A DNA stretch of 64,000 bases. Origin: Mucilaginibacter pineti. Lineage in GTDB: Bacteria > Bacteroidota > Bacteroidia > Sphingobacteriales > Sphingobacteriaceae. A program made the translations under genes and the position numbers. Shown here one piece after another: positions 1-8,905 of the stretch. Position 1 is the first letter of the stretch, and each line of letters opens with the position of its first letter. The notes beneath the pieces are model-generated. The model was not told the DNA's origin. It worked only from the letters and a program-made list of their open reading frames with translations, and ran no database searches. The stretch is from assembly GCF_900101875.1 (NCBI RefSeq), contig NZ_FNAI01000004.1, positions 310,001-374,000 of the forward strand. The letters run 5' to 3'.

Positions 1-2029
1 TTTCAAAAAGACCCAGTGCACTGGTAACAAACCACGCCCCCATTTGGCCTTCATCTTCGTCCCCATTCCAGCCAACATATGGCGATGCATCATAAAATGT
101 GCTTAATATTTTACGGGTATAATACTGGGTTAAATGGGGCTTGCCAACATAGTTAAACAAATACGGGGCCTGCATATTTACCTCGTTACCCTGGTTAATG
201 TAATACTCGGCAGATTGCCCCATGGTGCGGTCAAGCGCGTGCGCGGCGAATTTTTTTGATTCCGATTTTTCAAAACCTGTTTTTATCCGTTTCAGCAATA
301 CATCCTTATCAATAAACTTTACCAGTCCCGGGATATCATGCGGCACGTACAGCGAGTACTGCCATGAATTGCCCTCCACAAAATGATTTACCGAAAACAG
401 ATCGAAGTTTGGTTCGAAGGAACCATTCTCGCCTTTTGGGCGTACATATTTTAGCTGCGGGTCAAATGCATTTTTCCAGCTTCCCGAGCGTTTTAAAAAA
501 AAGTTATAATCGTCGTTTTTGTGCAGCAGCTGCGCCATTTGCGCCACACACCAATCGTCATAAGCATAATCAAGCGTTTTGGAGGCAGCGCCTTTTTCAT
601 AGGGCACGTACCCAAGCTTAGCATAGTCGGTTATTTTCGGATTTCCGGGATACCCTCCGCAGGTGTTTTGCGGCTCAACGGTAACATTTTTTTTCATAGC
701 CAGGTAGGCCGTTCCGGCGTCTTTTTTAACTATACCTTTCAGGTAGGCGCTGGTCATAAGTGCCATTTCATGCGATCCTTCCATAATGCCTGAGTACTCT
801 ATTCCCGCCGGGCCTTTAGATAACCAGCCTGTTTTCTCGTACATTTCCAATTGTGTACCAACTAACTGATTTACAATATCCGGCGTAGTTAACGACCATA
901 GCAAATTCAAATTCCAAAACGTATTCCAGTAAGCATCGCCGCCAATCATGGCTTTTCTGCCTGCCGGGAGCTGCTGTACGTTTTCACAAGCATCGGTGTA
1001 TTTGCCGTCGGCATCGCTCATGATCATTTTAGCGGTAAAGCACCTGTAAAAATTGGTATAAAATTTTTTCTTATCTATTTCCGTACCGCCATCTACCTCA
1101 ATGGTTTTTAAAATATTGTTCCATGCAGCGCGGTTATGTTTCACTAAAGCATCAAAATCCCAATTAAACCCGGCCGATTCTGTTTTTAAATTGCCGCGTG
1201 CCTGATCTATGCTCACAAAGGAAATACCCGTGCGCACAATAACCTGCTCCTGTTTTGAGGTTGGGAAAGTTAGGTAAGCACCTACATCCCTTGCTCCTTT
1301 TACTTCGGTATTACTGCCGGTTTCCCGCTGATCTACCCAACCGCTAAATTGCTGAAACGGCTTGCTAAACTGCATCACAAAACAAAGTGTATAATCATTA
1401 AACCCCGCCGATGAGGATTTAGCATAGCCTTGTATTTCGGTGTTGCTTACCTTGGTAATTACCGCGTCCTTTAAGTCGTAACCATATTCGGCAGGTACAT
1501 TTAAACTTACCATAAAGCGATTTGTGCTGTCTTTAGCGAAGGTTATACGCTCGTAGCCCGCTCTTTCTGTAGATGCAAGCTCTACCTTTGCCTCAGGATC
1601 TAACAAATAAACAGAATAATAGCCCGGTGAAGCATGTTCATCCTCATGCCTGAAGCGCGAATGATAGCCCGCGTTTGCCCCTTTAAATGGTTCATCGGCG
1701 CCACCGGGTTTTAAGGTCAGATCGCCATTGGCGGGCATAGTGAGCAGACCGGCCATTGTCCACCCGTGCAAAAAGCTAAAGCCATGGATACTGCCAATAG
1801 AATACTCATAACCTCCCTGCCAAACACCCTGCTGATTATCCGGACTTAACTTTACCATGCCATTTGGCTGCGTAACGCCGGGGAACAGCATCCACCGTGA
1901 ATTTGATGTACCAATAAACGGATCAACATAATCAACCGGCTGCTTTACCTGCGCATAGCAAAAAAATTGTGTGCAGGATATTGCAATTGAAGCAATTAAT
2001 GTTGACAAGGATTTAAGCGTGGATGCCAT
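1..2029 (-). CDS. GH92 family glycoside hydrolase (alpha-mannosidase), 3' end cut by window edge
   Basis: A secreted or lipid-exposed alpha-mannosidase of family GH92, which trims alpha-mannosides with an inverting, calcium-dependent mechanism. About 676 residues are visible. The reading frame stays open to the window edge, and family members are usually near 750, so less than 100 residues should be missing. The N-terminus is a hydrophobic signal peptide ending near FFCYAQ, followed by the family signature VDPFIGT and a nearby PNGMVKLSPD segment. Close to the window edge the catalytic-region motif NGDEDEGQMGAW is present; most relatives have NxDCGQMSAW, so this is a slightly divergent version. 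The start (ATG at 2029) is the first Met before the signal peptide. The gene stands alone, with its own promoter upstream. Family assignment is strong; the exact linkage specificity cannot be read. Confidence 0.93.
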   Translation of the reverse strand, partial: MASTLKSLSTLIASIAISCTQFFCYAQVKQPVDYVDPFIGTSNSRWMLFPGVTQPNGMVKLSPDNQQGVWQGGYEYSIGSIHGFSFLHGWTMAGLLTMPANGDLTLKPGGADEPFKGANAGYHSRFRHEDEHASPGYYSVYLLDPEAKVELASTERAGYERITFAKDSTNRFMVSLNVPAEYGYDLKDAVITKVSNTEIQGYAKSSSAGFNDYTLCFVMQFSKPFQQFSGWVDQRETGSNTEVKGARDVGAYLTFPTSKQEQVIVRTGISFVSIDQARGNLKTESAGFNWDFDALVKHNRAAWNNILKTIEVDGGTEIDKKKFYTNFYRCFTAKMIMSDADGKYTDACENVQQLPAGRKAMIGGDAYWNTFWNLNLLWSLTTPDIVNQLVGTQLEMYEKTGWLSKGPAGIEYSGIMEGSHEMALMTSAYLKGIVKKDAGTAYLAMKKNVTVEPQNTCGGYPGNPKITDYAKLGYVPYEKGAASKTLDYAYDDWCVAQMAQLLHKNDDYNFFLKRSGSWKNAFDPQLKYVRPKGENGSFEPNFDLFSVNHFVEGNSWQYSLYVPHDIPGLVKFIDKDVLLKRIKTGFEKSESKKFAAHALDRTMGQSAEYYINQGNEVNMQAPYLFNYVGKPHLTQYYTRKILSTFYDASPYVGWNGDEDEGQMGAWFVTSALGLFE

Positions 2030-2074
2030 CGGTTTTAGCTAATGTTAGGTAAGTTATAATGATTTGAATAAAAT

Positions 2075-2106
2075 CAAATGTACAAATGTATGTACATAAA
2101 AACAAA
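2075..2106 (-). promoter_or_regulatory. Bacteroidota-type promoter of the GH92 gene
   Basis: On the minus strand TTTG (2103-2106) is followed after 20 nt by TACATTTG (2075-2082), matching the Bacteroidota primary sigma consensus TTTG-N19/20-TAnnTTTG. A second overlapping TACATTTG lies at 2083-2090. The leader to the ATG would be about 40 nt. The site overlaps a near-palindrome built on TGTACA, which could be an operator. Confidence 0.6.
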
Positions 2107-2201
2107 TACATTTTTAAAATACAACGCTGCTGTTCAATAGGTGCTATTGATTTAAATCACCTATAATCACACGCAATTAACGCTTCCTAAGTGTTGGGAA
2201 A

Positions 2202-2684
2202 TTACTTTTTCATTTCCTCTTTAATCGCCCGTAAAAATTCATTAGCATGTTGGGAGCCAATGATGTATAACAGGCCATCCCTGTCGGTAAGGTGAATGGC
2301 GTCGTTACCGGCTGTATAAAAACGGATTGTTCCCTTGGTGTGCAGGTTATAAACAGGGTTATTAAAAAGATAGCGGCTGTAGGAGCCCTTCTCCACTTTC
2401 ACAATGCCGTTAAGGTCAATCTTTACGAGGCGGGTTGTCCACAAGCCATTAAGAAGAATGCTCTTATTTTCAACCTTTGTACGGAAATGGAGCAGAAACC
2501 CCATGATAATAGATATAATAATGATGGCAAAACCCACAACAACCAGCAAATCGCCGTTACGCTCGCGTTCATCGGTAAAAAAATAGGCTGCAAAGCAAAA
2601 CATAGCCAAAACCAAGCGAATGGTAATGGGTATAAATTCCCTGCCGAGGTACTGTTTTTCTACAAAGGCTGTTTTATCGCTCAT
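2202..2684 (-). CDS. Small membrane protein with PH-like cytoplasmic domain, unknown function
   Basis: A 160-residue protein of unknown function. Two hydrophobic segments lie near residues 20-37 and 45-65, separated by a short charged loop (TDERERNGD). They are followed by a soluble C-terminal part of about 90 residues rich in beta-strand-forming residues. This layout resembles bacterial PH-domain (YcxB-like) membrane proteins, but that is a structural guess only. Its start codon overlaps the stop of tilS by 4 nt (ATGA-type), so it is translationally coupled to tilS and probably co-transcribed. Nothing links it functionally to tRNA modification; this may be simple operon hitch-hiking. Confidence 0.75.
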   Translation of the reverse strand: MSDKTAFVEKQYLGREFIPITIRLVLAMFCFAAYFFTDERERNGDLLVVVGFAIIIISIIMGFLLHFRTKVENKSILLNGLWTTRLVKIDLNGIVKVEKGSYSRYLFNNPVYNLHTKGTIRFYTAGNDAIHLTDRDGLLYIIGSQHANEFLRAIKEEMKK

Positions 2685-4018
2685 CTTAGTTTATACAATT
2701 CGAAGATAGTAACTTTTTTAGTGTTATTATTTACTTTATACCTTTCGTCGGCCCGGTACCCGGCAACCCACATTACTTCGTCATTTCCATTTACCAGTAT
2801 CGGAATTTCGTCCTTTTGATGCAAAGGTACTTTTTGGTTGATAAAATAATCGCTCAGTTTTTTCTTACCCTTCATGCCCAGCGGATAAAAATAATCGCCT
2901 TCCTGCCAGGCACGCAGTGTAAGCGGGTAAACCAGCAAAGCAGCATCAATTGATGTGGCCATAGGATTATCTTTAATAATTAAAGCACTGTCGTCATGCA
3001 GCAAATTCAACTTGTACCCATCATAATGCACCTCATGGTCCGTTTCATTTATGCTGATGGATTGCTGCCCGCCAATGGTTCTTTTTTTGAGAATCAGCCT
3101 ATCCCGGTCAAGCACCAACAAATACCCGGCCGACTCAAATATGCGGCCTGAATGCTTATCCAAAACCGACAACACATCTTCAACGGCAGTTTCATTAAAA
3201 CCGTATGGTTGCAGTAGTTTAAACAGCAGCAAGCCTGCAGGGTTTAATTTTTTAATATCCTCAATTAAAAAATAGCTGTCGTCAATGCCCTGCTTAAGTA
3301 TGGTTCTTCTTAATTCTGTAAGGTGATTTTCCAGCAATTGTTCCAGATCCCTGAAATGCTTGAGGGTATTTTCAAAAGTATTTTCAAGCGATGGGTTAAG
3401 CTCCTTTAGCCTTGGCACCACCTCCAGCCGTATTTTATTACGCGCATATTTTGCCGATGCGTTGGAGCTATCCTCTACATAGGATATTTTCTCCTGCTCA
3501 ACAATGGCGGTTATTTCTTCGCGTTTCAGGAACAGCATTGGGCGTACCAGCTTACCGTTTACAGGTAAAATACCGTGTAAACCGGCAATTCCGGTGCCGC
3601 GTGTAAGGTTCAACAATATTGTTTCAATAGTATCGTTTTGGTGGTGTGCAAGCGCAATATGCTGGTAACCAGCCTGGCGGCTCAGGGTATCAAACCATTG
3701 GTAACGCAATTCGCGGGCTGCCATCTGGATAGAGATCTTTTTATCGGCTGCATACGCTTTGGTGTCGAAATTGATAGTGTGGAAGGGCACGCGCAACTGG
3801 TTGGCCAGGCTATTGCAAAATTCCTGGTCGCGCAGGGCTTCATCGGCACGCAGCTGAAAATTGCAATGGGCAATAGCAAAATTATAGCCCGCGGCTTTTA
3901 GCAAATGGGCCATTAAAACCGAGTCCATGCCACCGCTTACCGCCGCCAGGATGTTGCTGTCGCCGGTAAATAACGCGTTTTGTTCAATAAAATCAACAAA
4001 CTGTTTAGTTGGTAGCAT
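2681..4018 (-). CDS. tilS: tRNA(Ile)-lysidine synthase TilS
   Basis: Cytoplasmic enzyme that attaches lysine to C34 of the tRNA-Ile CAU anticodon using ATP, changing its decoding to AUA. The 445-residue protein has the N-type ATP-pyrophosphatase loop SGGMDS at residues 28-33, then the family stretch HCNFQLR and HHQNDTIETILLNLTRGTG. It carries the C-terminal TilS substrate-binding domain (SDYFINQKVP region near residue 390), so it is the long form of the family. The ATG at 4018 is the natural start. The gene is divergent from the OstA-like gene, with only about 50 nt between them, and is followed by a small membrane gene with a 4-nt overlap. An essential housekeeping gene, and a confident call. 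Confidence 0.97.
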   Translation of the reverse strand: MLPTKQFVDFIEQNALFTGDSNILAAVSGGMDSVLMAHLLKAAGYNFAIAHCNFQLRADEALRDQEFCNSLANQLRVPFHTINFDTKAYAADKKISIQMAARELRYQWFDTLSRQAGYQHIALAHHQNDTIETILLNLTRGTGIAGLHGILPVNGKLVRPMLFLKREEITAIVEQEKISYVEDSSNASAKYARNKIRLEVVPRLKELNPSLENTFENTLKHFRDLEQLLENHLTELRRTILKQGIDDSYFLIEDIKKLNPAGLLLFKLLQPYGFNETAVEDVLSVLDKHSGRIFESAGYLLVLDRDRLILKKRTIGGQQSISINETDHEVHYDGYKLNLLHDDSALIIKDNPMATSIDAALLVYPLTLRAWQEGDYFYPLGMKGKKKLSDYFINQKVPLHQKDEIPILVNGNDEVMWVAGYRADERYKVNNNTKKVTIFELYKLR

Positions 4019-4069
4019 TCATCAAAATTATTAATTTAATAACCCCAACAAAAAACTAATTTTGCCAAC

Positions 4070-6727
4070 GTGAGGAAATACGTTTTAAGCTTATTATTAT
4101 TGACGATAGCGGCCACAGTTATGGGCCAAAAAAAGTCGATCGTAACCCTGATACAATCGGAACGAAGCGTGAGCTTAAAGATGAATGGCCGCGATGTAAT
4201 AAAGGTGTATAAAGGCGTATTTAAGCAGGACTTTTCCACCTTACGGTCAGACAGTGCTTACTTTTATTACAAGGAAAATGCTTTTGATGCGTTTAGCAAT
4301 GTAAATATTAATCAGGGCGATACGCTCAACATCTACTCAGATAAGTTAAATTACAACGGTAATACAAAAATCGCCATCCTTACCGATAATGTTAAAATGG
4401 TTGACAGGGATGCTACCCTCACTACCAATTACCTTACCTATAATACAGCCACCCGTATAGGCACCTATACCAGTGGTGGCAAGCTTATTAATAAGGATAA
4501 CGTACTTACGAGTAAAAATGGCTACTATTTCGCCAACTCCCGCGATTCGTATTTCAGGTACGATGTGGTACTTACCACCATCGATGCGCTTATAAAAACA
4601 GATACGCTGCGGTATAATACCGGCACACGAATCTCCTACTTTTTAGGCCCAAGCAACATCTACGGAAAAAAAGACAACGACACCCTTTACACCGAAAACG
4701 GCCAGTATAACACCGTTGTAGAGCAGGCGGCTTTCGGCAAGCACAACCTGTATAAACAAGGTACAAAATCATTAAAAGGCGATAGTTTATTTTATGATAA
4801 GCTTAAAGGCTATGGTCGCGCCGTTAAAAATATAACCTTTATAGACAGGGAACAGAAGATTACCCTGAAAGGCGATTTAGGTACTTACTTCAGGGCCGAT
4901 GAGCGCACCGTTGTTACGCAATACGCCTACGTGGTAATGACCACCGAAGAAAAGGACACCACCAAAATAGATTCGGTTCCTCCACCGGCACAGCTTGCTA
5001 AAAACAAGGAGCTAAAGCCGCCACCAAATACTATGCCTGTAACCAACCTATCCAAAATGGTGCAGGACCTGAAACCGAAAGGCGTTGTTATAGCAAAAAA
5101 GGATTCGGTAAAAGCAGATTCGACTATTAAGGCCTTATCGGAACAGGCGAAAAATATGTCGACCGATGAAATAACCAATATGGCTAAAATGGGGCAGGCG
5201 CTCCTGCCAAAGGGAACCATCTCCAATAAAGATTCGGCGCAGGTAAATTCAGCTATAAAAGAGTTAGCCAAACAAGGTAAAAACAAACCTGCCGATGCGG
5301 CGAAGATCACCAACATGGCCAAACTGGGCGAAGCCATTAAGCCTAAGAAAGGAGCAAATACAGCAGCCGTTACAACTTCTACTACCGCAAAACCGGCAGA
5401 AAAGGTAAAACGCGACTCGATATACATGACGGCAGATACGCTGGAAACCCAGATAATGACTTACAAAAACCTGAAGGCTTACCAGGAAAAGCAACGGGCT
5501 TTCAGATATGTGGACACATCCGAAGCGGGGAAAAAAGCGGCTGCTTTGGCAGCAATTAAAAAGAAACCCACATCATCAAAGTTTTTAGTGGCTGTTCGGC
5601 CGCGAATGCAGATGGATACTACCTATTTGCATAAGCTGTTCTTCGGCAAGCCAAAACCTGTTAATGATTCGCTGCAACGTAAAAAGGATGCTTTGGCGGC
5701 GGTAAAAAAGGCTAAACAAGACAGTGTTGCCCGTGTTGCCCGTCAAAACGATCCTGTTTTTGCCACCCACGAAATCAAGCTGGCGGATACTGCCAGGGTA
5801 AGAATCCTGATAGCACACCATAACGTAAAGATCTTTAAATCGGACCTGCAGGGAAAATCCGACTCATTGTTTTACAGCGCCAGTGATTCAACTATACGCT
5901 GTTATGTAAAACCAATGTTCTGGACGCAGGACTCCCAGTTATCGGGCGATACCGTTTACCTGCAAATGCGCAATAAAAAACTGGACAATATAGAGTTGTT
6001 CCCCAATGCGTTTATTGTTAATATCGAGAAAAAAGATTCGGTACACTATAACCAGGTTGGCGGAAAAAAAATGCGGGGTTTCTTTAAGAACGACAAGCTG
6101 GAAACCATGTACACCGTAGGCAATGCCGAAAGTATTTACTTTAAACGCGATAGCGGTAAAGTTACGGGGATGCAACGATCGCTCAGCAGTCGTATAAGGG
6201 TAACATTTAAAAACGGACAGGCTATAAGAACCAAGTTTGAAACCAAACCCGAAAACAAATACCTGCCAATGAGCAAGGTTACGGAGGATGATAAATTGCT
6301 AAAAGCCTTTATCTGGAAACCGAAGGACAGACCTATATCAAAAGAATCCATCATTCCATCCAGACATAAAAAACCTGCAGCGGCAAAAGGTAAGTCTGGC
6401 TTGCAGGCACCGGGTGGCAAACCAATAAATGGTGCGGCTGCCGATAGCTTGAAAGGCCATTCGTTAAAAGGAGATAGCCTTAAAACTGATACTACGAAAC
6501 TGCGTCCGCTAAAAATGACAAAGGATTCGGTTATAAAGGGAGGACCTATAAAAGCTGTTAAAGATAGCACGGTTAAAACCGGCAGTCCGGCAACATCACC
6601 CAAGGCAATTAAGGATACAACAATAAAGACAAACGGCACAATAAAGGCAATCAAGGATACAGTTGTAAAAACCGGGGACAAGCTCCCTGCAGTAAAGGCC
6701 GTTAAGGATTCTACTAAGAAACAATAA
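4070..6727 (+). CDS. OstA/LptA-like protein with long low-complexity C-terminus
   Basis: A large (885-residue) exported protein of the OstA/LptA superfamily, whose members bind lipopolysaccharide in the periplasm and hand it to LptD. The start is GTG at 4070, directly before a signal peptide ending near MGQKK. Residues about 30-290 form the OstA-like beta-jellyroll repeats (for instance RSDSAYFYYKENAFDAFSNV). After a Lys/Ala/Asp-rich linker a second OstA-like block follows near residues 570-720. The last 130 or so residues are a degenerate repeat of KDS/KDT units (AIKDT, AVKDS). E. coli LptA is about 185 residues, so this is a much extended Bacteroidota form. A role in LPS transport is inferred from the family. 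The gene stands alone and is divergent from tilS. Confidence 0.85.
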   Translation: MRKYVLSLLLLTIAATVMGQKKSIVTLIQSERSVSLKMNGRDVIKVYKGVFKQDFSTLRSDSAYFYYKENAFDAFSNVNINQGDTLNIYSDKLNYNGNTKIAILTDNVKMVDRDATLTTNYLTYNTATRIGTYTSGGKLINKDNVLTSKNGYYFANSRDSYFRYDVVLTTIDALIKTDTLRYNTGTRISYFLGPSNIYGKKDNDTLYTENGQYNTVVEQAAFGKHNLYKQGTKSLKGDSLFYDKLKGYGRAVKNITFIDREQKITLKGDLGTYFRADERTVVTQYAYVVMTTEEKDTTKIDSVPPPAQLAKNKELKPPPNTMPVTNLSKMVQDLKPKGVVIAKKDSVKADSTIKALSEQAKNMSTDEITNMAKMGQALLPKGTISNKDSAQVNSAIKELAKQGKNKPADAAKITNMAKLGEAIKPKKGANTAAVTTSTTAKPAEKVKRDSIYMTADTLETQIMTYKNLKAYQEKQRAFRYVDTSEAGKKAAALAAIKKKPTSSKFLVAVRPRMQMDTTYLHKLFFGKPKPVNDSLQRKKDALAAVKKAKQDSVARVARQNDPVFATHEIKLADTARVRILIAHHNVKIFKSDLQGKSDSLFYSASDSTIRCYVKPMFWTQDSQLSGDTVYLQMRNKKLDNIELFPNAFIVNIEKKDSVHYNQVGGKKMRGFFKNDKLETMYTVGNAESIYFKRDSGKVTGMQRSLSSRIRVTFKNGQAIRTKFETKPENKYLPMSKVTEDDKLLKAFIWKPKDRPISKESIIPSRHKKPAAAKGKSGLQAPGGKPINGAAADSLKGHSLKGDSLKTDTTKLRPLKMTKDSVIKGGPIKAVKDSTVKTGSPATSPKAIKDTTIKTNGTIKAIKDTVVKTGDKLPAVKAVKDSTKKQ

Positions 6728-6754
6728 AAGTTTGTATCGGTTAATTGCCAGTTG

Positions 6755-8137
6755 CTACTTTTTGCCCAGCTTATACTTTTCTATTTTTTGCCGCAGATAG
6801 GTTTGCCGGCGCTTTGCAGCATCTGCTAAGGTGTAGGAATCTGCTGATTGGCTGTCATCTAATTTAGATATCCCGATACGCTGCGAACCGTAAATACCCG
6901 AGTGCCCGCTAAAAAAGTATGCTGTAAAACAGGCCACTGCAAAAAAGATAGCATATTGCCCGCCAAAGAGTTCAATGCCCATAAAAGTGCATGCTAACGG
7001 GGTGTTGGTAGCCCCGGCAAAAACAGCTATAAAACCCAGCGCCGCGAAAAGACCTACTGGTGCATCCATCAAAACGGACAGGGTATTGCCCAGCGTTGCG
7101 CCAATATAAAATAACGGGGTAACCTCGCCCCCCTTAAAGCCCGTAGCAAGCGTAACAGTGGTATAAATAGTTTTCCAAAGCCAGCTCCATGTGTCGCTCC
7201 CGCCTGCATGAAATGCCGATGGTATCGTGACCGCTCCTGCATGTTCAGCATCGATACCTAAGCTTAGATAATCGGGTTTACCCAAAATGGCAGTGAGGCC
7301 TATAATGATCAATCCACCAATGACCGGAATAAGCCAGGCTATTGGGATCCGCTTTATAAAAAAGGTTTTGATACCATGAACCAAACTGGCAAACAGATAA
7401 CTGGCCAATCCGAATGCTATGGATGCTACGATGATCTTGACCAGCAATAAAACATCAAACGAAAAATAACCCGAAAACCAATGTGGCGCCACTGCAAAAA
7501 CATCGATGTGGTAAGCCGTATGATGGATGCCCCAAGCAGCCACCGTTACATCGCCAACAATGCTTGCAATAAGGCAGGGAAGCAGTGCATTATATTGAAT
7601 ACGGCCCATAGTTAGCACCTCCATAGCAAATATAGCCCCGGTTAATGGGGTGCCAAATACAGCTCCAAAACCTGCTGCTATCCCCGCAATGAGTACAATG
7701 CGGGTATCGGCCTCATTAAGCCTAAACCATTTGCCAAACATTTGCGCTATGCTGCCGCCTATTTGCACCGCTGTGCCCTCTCGCCCTGCCGATCCGCCAA
7801 AAAGGTGGGTAATTATTGTGGTTGCCAGCACAATAGGTGCCATCCGCTTTGGCACACCGCCACCAGGCTTGTGTATTTCGTCGATGATAAGGTTATTTCC
7901 CTTTTCTGATGAACCACCTGCCAGCTTATAAATAAAATGGATCAATATGCCGGCCAGGGGCAATAGGTAAAGCAGCCAGGTATTTTTAAACCGAAAATGA
8001 ATAGCTAAACTCAAAAGCCATAAAAACAGTGCTACCATACTGCCTATTACTATGGCTATAGGGATAATAATTACGGTCCACCGCAACTGGCGCTTCAGGA
8101 TCAAAAACTGTTCAGACGTAAAAAGTTTATCATTCAT
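6755..8137 (-). CDS. CLC-family anion transporter, probable CLC-F fluoride/proton antiporter
   Basis: An inner-membrane CLC protein of 460 residues with about ten or more hydrophobic helices. It shows GREGT (instead of the chloride-type GREGP) and GGEVTPLF (instead of GGxFxP). As I recall, both variants are typical of the CLC-F clade, which exports fluoride in exchange for protons. The decisive support is upstream: a fluoride riboswitch lies in the leader on the same strand. The open frame extends up to a Met at 8248, but I place the start at 8137 (sequence MNDKLF), because the extra 37 residues are not CLC-like and occupy the riboswitch-to-gene leader. Monocistronic. Chloride transport is the alternative if the riboswitch call is wrong. 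Confidence 0.88.
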   Translation of the reverse strand: MNDKLFTSEQFLILKRQLRWTVIIIPIAIVIGSMVALFLWLLSLAIHFRFKNTWLLYLLPLAGILIHFIYKLAGGSSEKGNNLIIDEIHKPGGGVPKRMAPIVLATTIITHLFGGSAGREGTAVQIGGSIAQMFGKWFRLNEADTRIVLIAGIAAGFGAVFGTPLTGAIFAMEVLTMGRIQYNALLPCLIASIVGDVTVAAWGIHHTAYHIDVFAVAPHWFSGYFSFDVLLLVKIIVASIAFGLASYLFASLVHGIKTFFIKRIPIAWLIPVIGGLIIIGLTAILGKPDYLSLGIDAEHAGAVTIPSAFHAGGSDTWSWLWKTIYTTVTLATGFKGGEVTPLFYIGATLGNTLSVLMDAPVGLFAALGFIAVFAGATNTPLACTFMGIELFGGQYAIFFAVACFTAYFFSGHSGIYGSQRIGISKLDDSQSADSYTLADAAKRRQTYLRQKIEKYKLGKK

Positions 8138-8284
8138 TTTATTGAACGCTAATTTAAGATAGAATATCGAAGAAATATTGGAGAGGTGGGGATTTATTAC
8201 ACCTTTAGATTTTGAAATGGAACCGCTGTTATATTTTTTCACCTGCAAAATTTAGCACAAGTTTCCCCGTGATTTAATCATTAT

Positions 8285-8334
8285 GCAGGCGCCATCAGCT
8301 TTTTAGGGCGGTTAAGTAGGAAGACACCATTTCC
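8285..8334 (-). promoter_or_regulatory. Fluoride riboswitch (crcB motif) aptamer
   Basis: Read on the minus strand, the segment starts GGAAATGGTGTC and ends GCTGATGGCGCC, with AACCGCCC between them. This matches the crcB-motif layout: a GGAA/TTCC stem around ATGGTGTC, the conserved AACCGCC joining segment, and GATGGCGCC, whose GGCGCC can pair with GGTGTC (with G-U pairs). About 150 nt separate it from the CLC start at 8137, enough for an expression platform, although I could not identify that platform with confidence. Fluoride riboswitches usually switch on CrcB or CLC-F exporters, in agreement with the downstream gene. Confidence 0.85.
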
Positions 8335-8341
8335 TTTGACA

Positions 8342-8349
8342 CAAATATA
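8342..8349 (-). promoter_or_regulatory. Likely -7 element of the riboswitch/CLC transcript
   Basis: On the minus strand TATATTTG fits TAnnTTTG. It lies 7 nt before the first aptamer base, so transcription would begin right at the riboswitch. No good TTTG -33 element is visible at the usual distance. Confidence 0.5.
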
Positions 8350-8415
8350 GTAAATCTTCATAAACCTGCTAATTGCAATAAATTAACTCAACAATTATAT
8401 AAATTCACCCTCATT

Positions 8416-8889
8416 ATGCAAAACGAGCAGAAAATACGCAGGCGCGTTAAAAACTGGATAATTGTGTTTATTGTTGGCCTGGTACTGAGCGGAATAACCG
8501 CCTTCCCTATTGAAACCGAACTGGCCTTTCTTTCGGCACACGCGCATATATTCCCCGATTTTATGGCCGCCTGGATCAGTACCATTTACCACGCTGTAAA
8601 AACAACTAATCAAAACTACCCCTATCTAAGCTATGGTACCGATTGGCTGGCTTTTGGTCACCTGGTAATAGCAACTGTGTTCATAGGGCCGCTGCGCGAT
8701 CCAGTAAAAAACATTTGGATCATTGAATTTGGAATGATTGCCTGCGTAATGGTTTTCCCTTTGGCGTTTATCGCCGGTCCAATTAGGGGCATCCCCGTTT
8801 ACTGGCGATTGATCGATTGTTGTTTTGGGATTTTTGGAATCATTCCGCTGTATCTCTGCTACCGCGATATCAAAAAACTAACGAGTTAG
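8416..8889 (+). CDS. Four-helix integral membrane protein, unknown function
   Basis: A 157-residue polytopic membrane protein that I do not recognise. A basic N-terminus (RRRVKNW) leads into a first hydrophobic helix near residues 14-30. Three further helices lie near residues 75-92, 98-118 and 128-148. Between helices 1 and 2 is an extracytoplasmic loop rich in aromatic residues and His. There is no catalytic motif that I can name. It is divergent from the fluoride riboswitch/CLC unit and convergent with the SGNH gene, so it appears monocistronic. The ATG at 8416 directly precedes a standard membrane N-terminus. Confidence 0.7.
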   Translation: MQNEQKIRRRVKNWIIVFIVGLVLSGITAFPIETELAFLSAHAHIFPDFMAAWISTIYHAVKTTNQNYPYLSYGTDWLAFGHLVIATVFIGPLRDPVKNIWIIEFGMIACVMVFPLAFIAGPIRGIPVYWRLIDCCFGIFGIIPLYLCYRDIKKLTS

Positions 8890-8905
8890 CCACCAGCAGG
8901 TCGCC

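Noticed and set aside
2292..2819. 175-codon plus-strand frame antisense to tilS and its downstream gene
   Set aside because: It is the shadow of two well-supported minus-strand genes; its codons show no independent protein motif.
4927..5427. 166-codon minus-strand frame in the OstA-like gene
   Set aside because: A shadow of the Lys/Ala/Asp-rich coding region, with Phe/Ser/Ala bias typical of antisense low-complexity DNA.
8138..8248. N-terminal extension of the CLC protein by 37 residues
   Set aside because: Occupies the riboswitch leader and shows no CLC or signal-like sequence; the start at 8137 is more likely.
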